Below are positions 11,585-14,652 of a DNA stretch of 14,652 nt, in pieces (position 1 is the first letter of the stretch; the number at the start of each line of letters is the position of its first letter). A program made the position numbers and the translations under genes. This DNA is from an uncultured Eubacteriales bacterium (lineage in GTDB: Bacteria > Bacillota > Clostridia > Oscillospirales > Acutalibacteraceae). The notes under the pieces are model-generated. The model made no database searches. It had not been told where the DNA came from and saw only the letters and a program-made list of their open reading frames with translations. Location of the stretch: NCBI GenBank assembly GCA_900321515.1, contig ONWI01000102.1, positions 1 to 14,652 on the forward strand. The letters run 5' to 3'.

Positions 11585-14560
11585 ATGCAGGATTTTTACG
11601 GAGGATACAATCCATATCCTTATATTTACATACAATATTCACATGATGACGCCAAAGTGGTCATACCCATTATCAAGGCGCTCCAGGAAAAAAATTACAA
11701 CGTCGTTTTCGACAAGAATTTTGACGAGGAGGACAAATATCGCTATCTGAATGTCCAGCAGATGACCCAGGCGGCGGGATTAATGCTCTTCTACTCCAAA
11801 GCCGCCGCTAAATCGAGGCTTATCAAGGAATGTGTCAGATTCGCAGTGCCAATGTACAATCTCGAAAAAATCTGCGTGTGTCTTGACGATTCGAGATTCG
11901 GCTTGTCCTTTTCAGACCTCAAAAAAAGTTATACCGTAATAGACGAAGATAAACTCGACAACATCATTGAGATTCTGCAGCCTCACCTTGACGTATTTGT
12001 TCTTCCGAACAGCGTGCTGTCGGGTCCGGACGAGCTGACCGAATCCGACGATCCCGACGAGCTCCAGGAGATTCCCGAGGAAGACACAAGAGCGGACAAC
12101 GCGCAGGAAATATTTGAAATTGGTTCGGATGAAATCGCCGACAAAGTCCAACCTATTTACGGCAGAAGCCGCATAGACCCTCCCGTATACCGAGTAATAC
12201 CGCAGTCCGAGGAGAAAAACCTTCCCCAGGACAATCTTCCCCCGGATGCACCCGAAGCATTCCCGGATTTTGAAATGTCCGAGGATTATCCATACGACAA
12301 TGAATTTGAATTAAATTCATTATTCAACGTGATAAAAAACAATCCGGAACTCATTTTTTCCGACAACACGTCATCGTCGGATGAATTGTCACTGACAGCG
12401 GACCGCCTCACCGATTCCGATACCGGTTATGTCGAAGCGGCAGTCCCAAAGCCGCAGCCGGAGCAGCCATTTGTCAGACAAACAACGCCAAAGCCGCAGC
12501 CGGAGCAGCCATTTGTCAGAGAAACTGCGCCAAAGCCGCAGCCGGAGCAGCCATTTGTCAGGCAAACAACGCCAAAGCCGCAGCCGGAACAAATTGTAAA
12601 ACAGGCGGATTACGCAATTTCACTGGACGATCAGATTTATTCACCTGAGCCGGTAGAGACATACCGTTTTGTTTCCGATTCGCCTTATACGGTAAACACA
12701 TATAAAGCCGTATCAAAGCCAAGTCAGACCGAAAAAATTACTCCCGTGCCGGAAAAAGACGAAAGCGAAAAGGTATGGAATGACCTCAGAAAAAAAATGC
12801 ATGTAAAAGCCATGAAAAAAAGAAGGCTTTTTGTGACTCCCGGCAAGTTGATGAAGGATAATTCAAAAGCGTTCAGACCTGATTACCGGCAGGATGACAC
12901 CATAGATACCATCACCATCGAATATCCCACCGAAGAGAACATGTCCGCGCACTCCTCTCCCGAACCCATCAATATTTCACCCCGCATCAGCGGAAACCAT
13001 GCAAAGCCTGAGAGCGACATGAATGAGATATCTCACCGTCCCGAACCCGCCCGGTCAATGACACAGCTTATTGAAAGCCGGGACACCGACGAATTCATAC
13101 CCCAGTTCACGGACAATCCACCCCCGTCGGAGGTGCTGCCCGTTCCGATAATCGAACCGCAGACCGAGACAGGCAGCGCAGTCCCCGGCAGTTCGGTCAC
13201 GGTTCTTGAATACGAATATTATATCCCCGAATCAGAGCCGGACGAAGAACCTTTCATCCCGGAGCCTGAACCCGAACCCGAACCCGAGCCTGAACCCGAG
13301 CCCGAGCCTGAGCCTGAACCCGAACCCGAACCCGAACCCGAACCCGAACCTGAACTTGAACCTGAGCCTGAACCCGAACCGGAGCCTGAACCGGAGCCTG
13401 AACCCGAGCCTGAGCCTGAGCCTGAACCCGAACCTGAACCCGAGCCCGAGCCTGAGCCCGAGCCTGAGCCTGAGCCTGAACCCGAACCCGAACCCGAGCT
13501 TAATTCATACGAATACTTTGAACAGAATGTTCTCTCGGAAATGGACAGCGACAGTCTTTGGGACGGCAGGAGCTTCTTATCGGAGCCTGATCCGGAATCC
13601 GAGCCGGAGCCGGAACCGCAGCCCGAACCTGAACCGCAGCCTGTCAGGGAAGTAAATTATCTGGGCGGAGACGCATATATGCCGGAAATTTCCGATCAAT
13701 CGCCTGAAGGAACAGAAGCGCAGTCCGACACAGAAGAAGATGAATTCAAGGCATATGAAAAATTCATCGAGGAGAACGAGCATAAGGACGATGAGTCACC
13801 GCAGCAGACAGACATCAAGACACAGATACTCATCAAAGCAGCCGAACAGGGCAACGCCGACGCACAGTACAAGCTTGGACTGAGCTACGAACACGGAGAC
13901 CGCGTTGAGCAGAATTACGTCAAAGCGGCGCACTGGTACATTCTCTCATCAAACCGCGGCAACGCCAACGCGCAGTACAACCTGGCAAACATGTATGAGC
14001 AGGGACTCGGAGTGAGCCGGAATCTGCGTGAAGCAGCCGATCTTTACAAGGCTGCCGCCGATCAGGGACATTCCAACGCCCAGCTTCATTACGGTCTGTG
14101 CCTCAGAAACGGCAGCGGAGTCGATGAAAACGCCATGGAAGCGGTAAAATGGTTCGTGAAGGCTTCCGAAAAGGGCAATGCCGCAGCAATCTACAATTTA
14201 GGCACATGCTTTGAATTCGGAGACGGTGTGAAAAAGGATTTCTCCCACGCTCTCCAGCTCTATCTTGCATCGGCCAATCAGGATTTTGCCGACGCTCAGA
14301 ATGCCCTTGCAAATTGCTATATGAGCGGAACGGGAGTGCCCGCAAATTACACCGAAGCGGTGCGCTGGTACAGCAAGGCCGCGCGCGGCGGGAATGTAGC
14401 GGCACAGTTCAATATAGGATTCTGCTGTGAAAACGGCCTGGGTATAGAAAAAAATCCCGACATGGCTTATAGGTTTTACCGCATAGCCGCCGACAACGGC
14501 AGCGAAAGCGCGAATAAACGCCTTAAAGAACTCGGATTCATAAAAGAAGAGTCTGTATAA
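11585..14560 (+). CDS. TIR-like domain protein with (Pro-Glu)n linker and Sel1-like repeats
   Basis: The product is 991 residues without signal peptide or membrane segment, so probably cytoplasmic. Residues about 12-135 resemble a bacterial TIR domain: YIYIQYSHDD (box 1 FISYSHxD type), NYNVVFDKNFD, AGLMLFYSKAAAKS, and a Glu82 in LIKECVRFA close to the catalytic Glu of NAD-cleaving TIRs. Residues about 140-810 are low-complexity, acidic and proline-rich: three 14-residue repeats plus a partial fourth (288-336), a basic patch (about 400-430), a (Pro-Glu)40 tract (559-638) and a smaller PE/PQ-rich stretch. Residues about 815-985 hold six full Sel1-like repeats and a partial seventh (consensus A..GN..AQ..LG..YE.G.GV..N...A..WY), an alpha-solenoid binding platform. 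The combination suggests sensor/scaffold plus effector, as in defence or signalling TIR proteins, but function is unknown. It is monocistronic, divergent from spoIVB, and flanked by MITE-like repeats. Confidence 0.85.
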   Translation: MQDFYGGYNPYPYIYIQYSHDDAKVVIPIIKALQEKNYNVVFDKNFDEEDKYRYLNVQQMTQAAGLMLFYSKAAAKSRLIKECVRFAVPMYNLEKICVCLDDSRFGLSFSDLKKSYTVIDEDKLDNIIEILQPHLDVFVLPNSVLSGPDELTESDDPDELQEIPEEDTRADNAQEIFEIGSDEIADKVQPIYGRSRIDPPVYRVIPQSEEKNLPQDNLPPDAPEAFPDFEMSEDYPYDNEFELNSLFNVIKNNPELIFSDNTSSSDELSLTADRLTDSDTGYVEAAVPKPQPEQPFVRQTTPKPQPEQPFVRETAPKPQPEQPFVRQTTPKPQPEQIVKQADYAISLDDQIYSPEPVETYRFVSDSPYTVNTYKAVSKPSQTEKITPVPEKDESEKVWNDLRKKMHVKAMKKRRLFVTPGKLMKDNSKAFRPDYRQDDTIDTITIEYPTEENMSAHSSPEPINISPRISGNHAKPESDMNEISHRPEPARSMTQLIESRDTDEFIPQFTDNPPPSEVLPVPIIEPQTETGSAVPGSSVTVLEYEYYIPESEPDEEPFIPEPEPEPEPEPEPEPEPEPEPEPEPEPEPEPELEPEPEPEPEPEPEPEPEPEPEPEPEPEPEPEPEPEPEPEPEPEPEPELNSYEYFEQNVLSEMDSDSLWDGRSFLSEPDPESEPEPEPQPEPEPQPVREVNYLGGDAYMPEISDQSPEGTEAQSDTEEDEFKAYEKFIEENEHKDDESPQQTDIKTQILIKAAEQGNADAQYKLGLSYEHGDRVEQNYVKAAHWYILSSNRGNANAQYNLANMYEQGLGVSRNLREAADLYKAAADQGHSNAQLHYGLCLRNGSGVDENAMEAVKWFVKASEKGNAAAIYNLGTCFEFGDGVKKDFSHALQLYLASANQDFADAQNALANCYMSGTGVPANYTEAVRWYSKAARGGNVAAQFNIGFCCENGLGIEKNPDMAYRFYRIAADNGSESANKRLKELGFIKEESV
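12446..12592 (+). repeat. 42-bp tandem repeat inside the TIR/Sel1 gene
   Basis: Three full in-frame 42-bp units (12446-12487, 12488-12529, 12530-12571) and half of a fourth encode PKPQPEQPFVR followed by QTT, ETA or QTT. The units are nearly identical at the nucleotide level, so this array is young and likely to vary in copy number between strains. Confidence 0.9.
13259..13498 (+). repeat. 240-bp hexanucleotide tract encoding (Pro-Glu)40
   Basis: Forty consecutive CCN-GAR hexamers, with a single Pro-to-Leu change (CTT), encode an uninterrupted Pro-Glu dipeptide stretch at residues 559-638. Third positions vary freely (CCC, CCT, CCG; GAA, GAG) while the dipeptide is kept, which argues that the protein sequence is under selection. 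Such PE tracts form stiff, extended, highly charged linkers. Confidence 0.95.
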
Positions 14561-14565
14561 CTCTT

Positions 14566-14652
14566 AGAGCCTGCTGACGTATCTCTCCACGCACGTCTGG
14601 CACGCTGCCTTTGGCAGCTGGCATATCTTTCCGCCATATTTTGCCAAAATCC
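14566..14652. mobile_element. MITE-like element, second copy, cut by window edge
   Basis: Starting 6 bases after the stop of the TIR/Sel1 gene, the sequence repeats the left 88 bases of the element at 11276-11446 with four substitutions and one single-base gap, in the same orientation. The right terminal inverted repeat, if present, lies outside the window. Its own inverted repeat (CTGGCACGCTG, GGCAGCTGG) could also act as the 3' hairpin of the transcript. Confidence 0.7.

Noticed and set aside
12446..12592. CRISPR-like regular repeats
   Set aside because: The units are contiguous, in frame and without spacers; they are a coding tandem repeat.
13206..13655. 149-codon plus-strand frame rich in Asn-Pro and Ser-Leu
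   Set aside because: It is the alternative frame through the hexanucleotide tract of the TIR/Sel1 gene; repeats without stops give long false frames.

Overview
The window looks like chromosome from a spore-forming, low-to-mid-GC Firmicute of the class Clostridia, probably a gut Oscillospiraceae/Ruminococcus-type organism. This is inferred from a complete SpoIVB sporulation protease, a meso-diaminopimelate dehydrogenase, strong GGAGG ribosome sites, sigma-A promoters close to TTGACA-17-TATAAT, and frequent TTG starts. No database search was possible, so the taxon is an inference.

Left part (1-8356, all minus strand): a cell-surface cluster. From right to left in the direction of transcription it holds: a secreted NlpC/P60-like cysteine-peptidase protein with three fibronectin-III-like repeats (6749-8356); a longer paralogue with four such repeats, a Big_2-like domain and an extra C-terminal module (3807-6527); a secreted transglutaminase-like protein carrying the same C-terminal module (1762-3543); a small membrane protein with a Thr/Glu-rich tail in the same operon (1372-1740); and a membrane-anchored L,D-transpeptidase homologue whose catalytic SHGCxR motif has become TAGDIQ (165-980). 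The three large genes share an identical 9-bp sequence containing the -35 box, so they are probably co-expressed. A 26-codon sequence just downstream of the shorter NlpC/P60 gene resembles the very end of the shared C-terminal module and looks like a relic of a lost domain. The start of one more minus-strand gene is just visible at the left edge.

Middle (8357-11156): a 487-bp divergent intergenic region with a strong orphan hairpin and a possible structured stretch; then ddh, which has its own promoter and a textbook terminator, facing a convergent spoIVB. The spoIVB gene retains its His-Asp-Ser triad, but ddh rather than spo0A lies downstream of it.

Right part (11157-14652): a large plus-strand gene encoding an N-terminal TIR-like domain, a long disordered region with 42-bp repeats and a (Pro-Glu)40 tract, and C-terminal Sel1-like repeats. 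It is bracketed by two nearly identical copies, in the same orientation, of a roughly 171-bp element with terminal inverted repeats (MITE-like); the right copy runs off the window. A diverged relative lies at 1153-1331 and a short one after ddh.

Most notable: the TIR/(PE)n/Sel1 protein bracketed by MITE-like repeats; the surface-protein cluster sharing an unrecognised C-terminal module, with a paralogue that seems to have lost it; and an apparently inactive L,D-transpeptidase retained as an intact gene.
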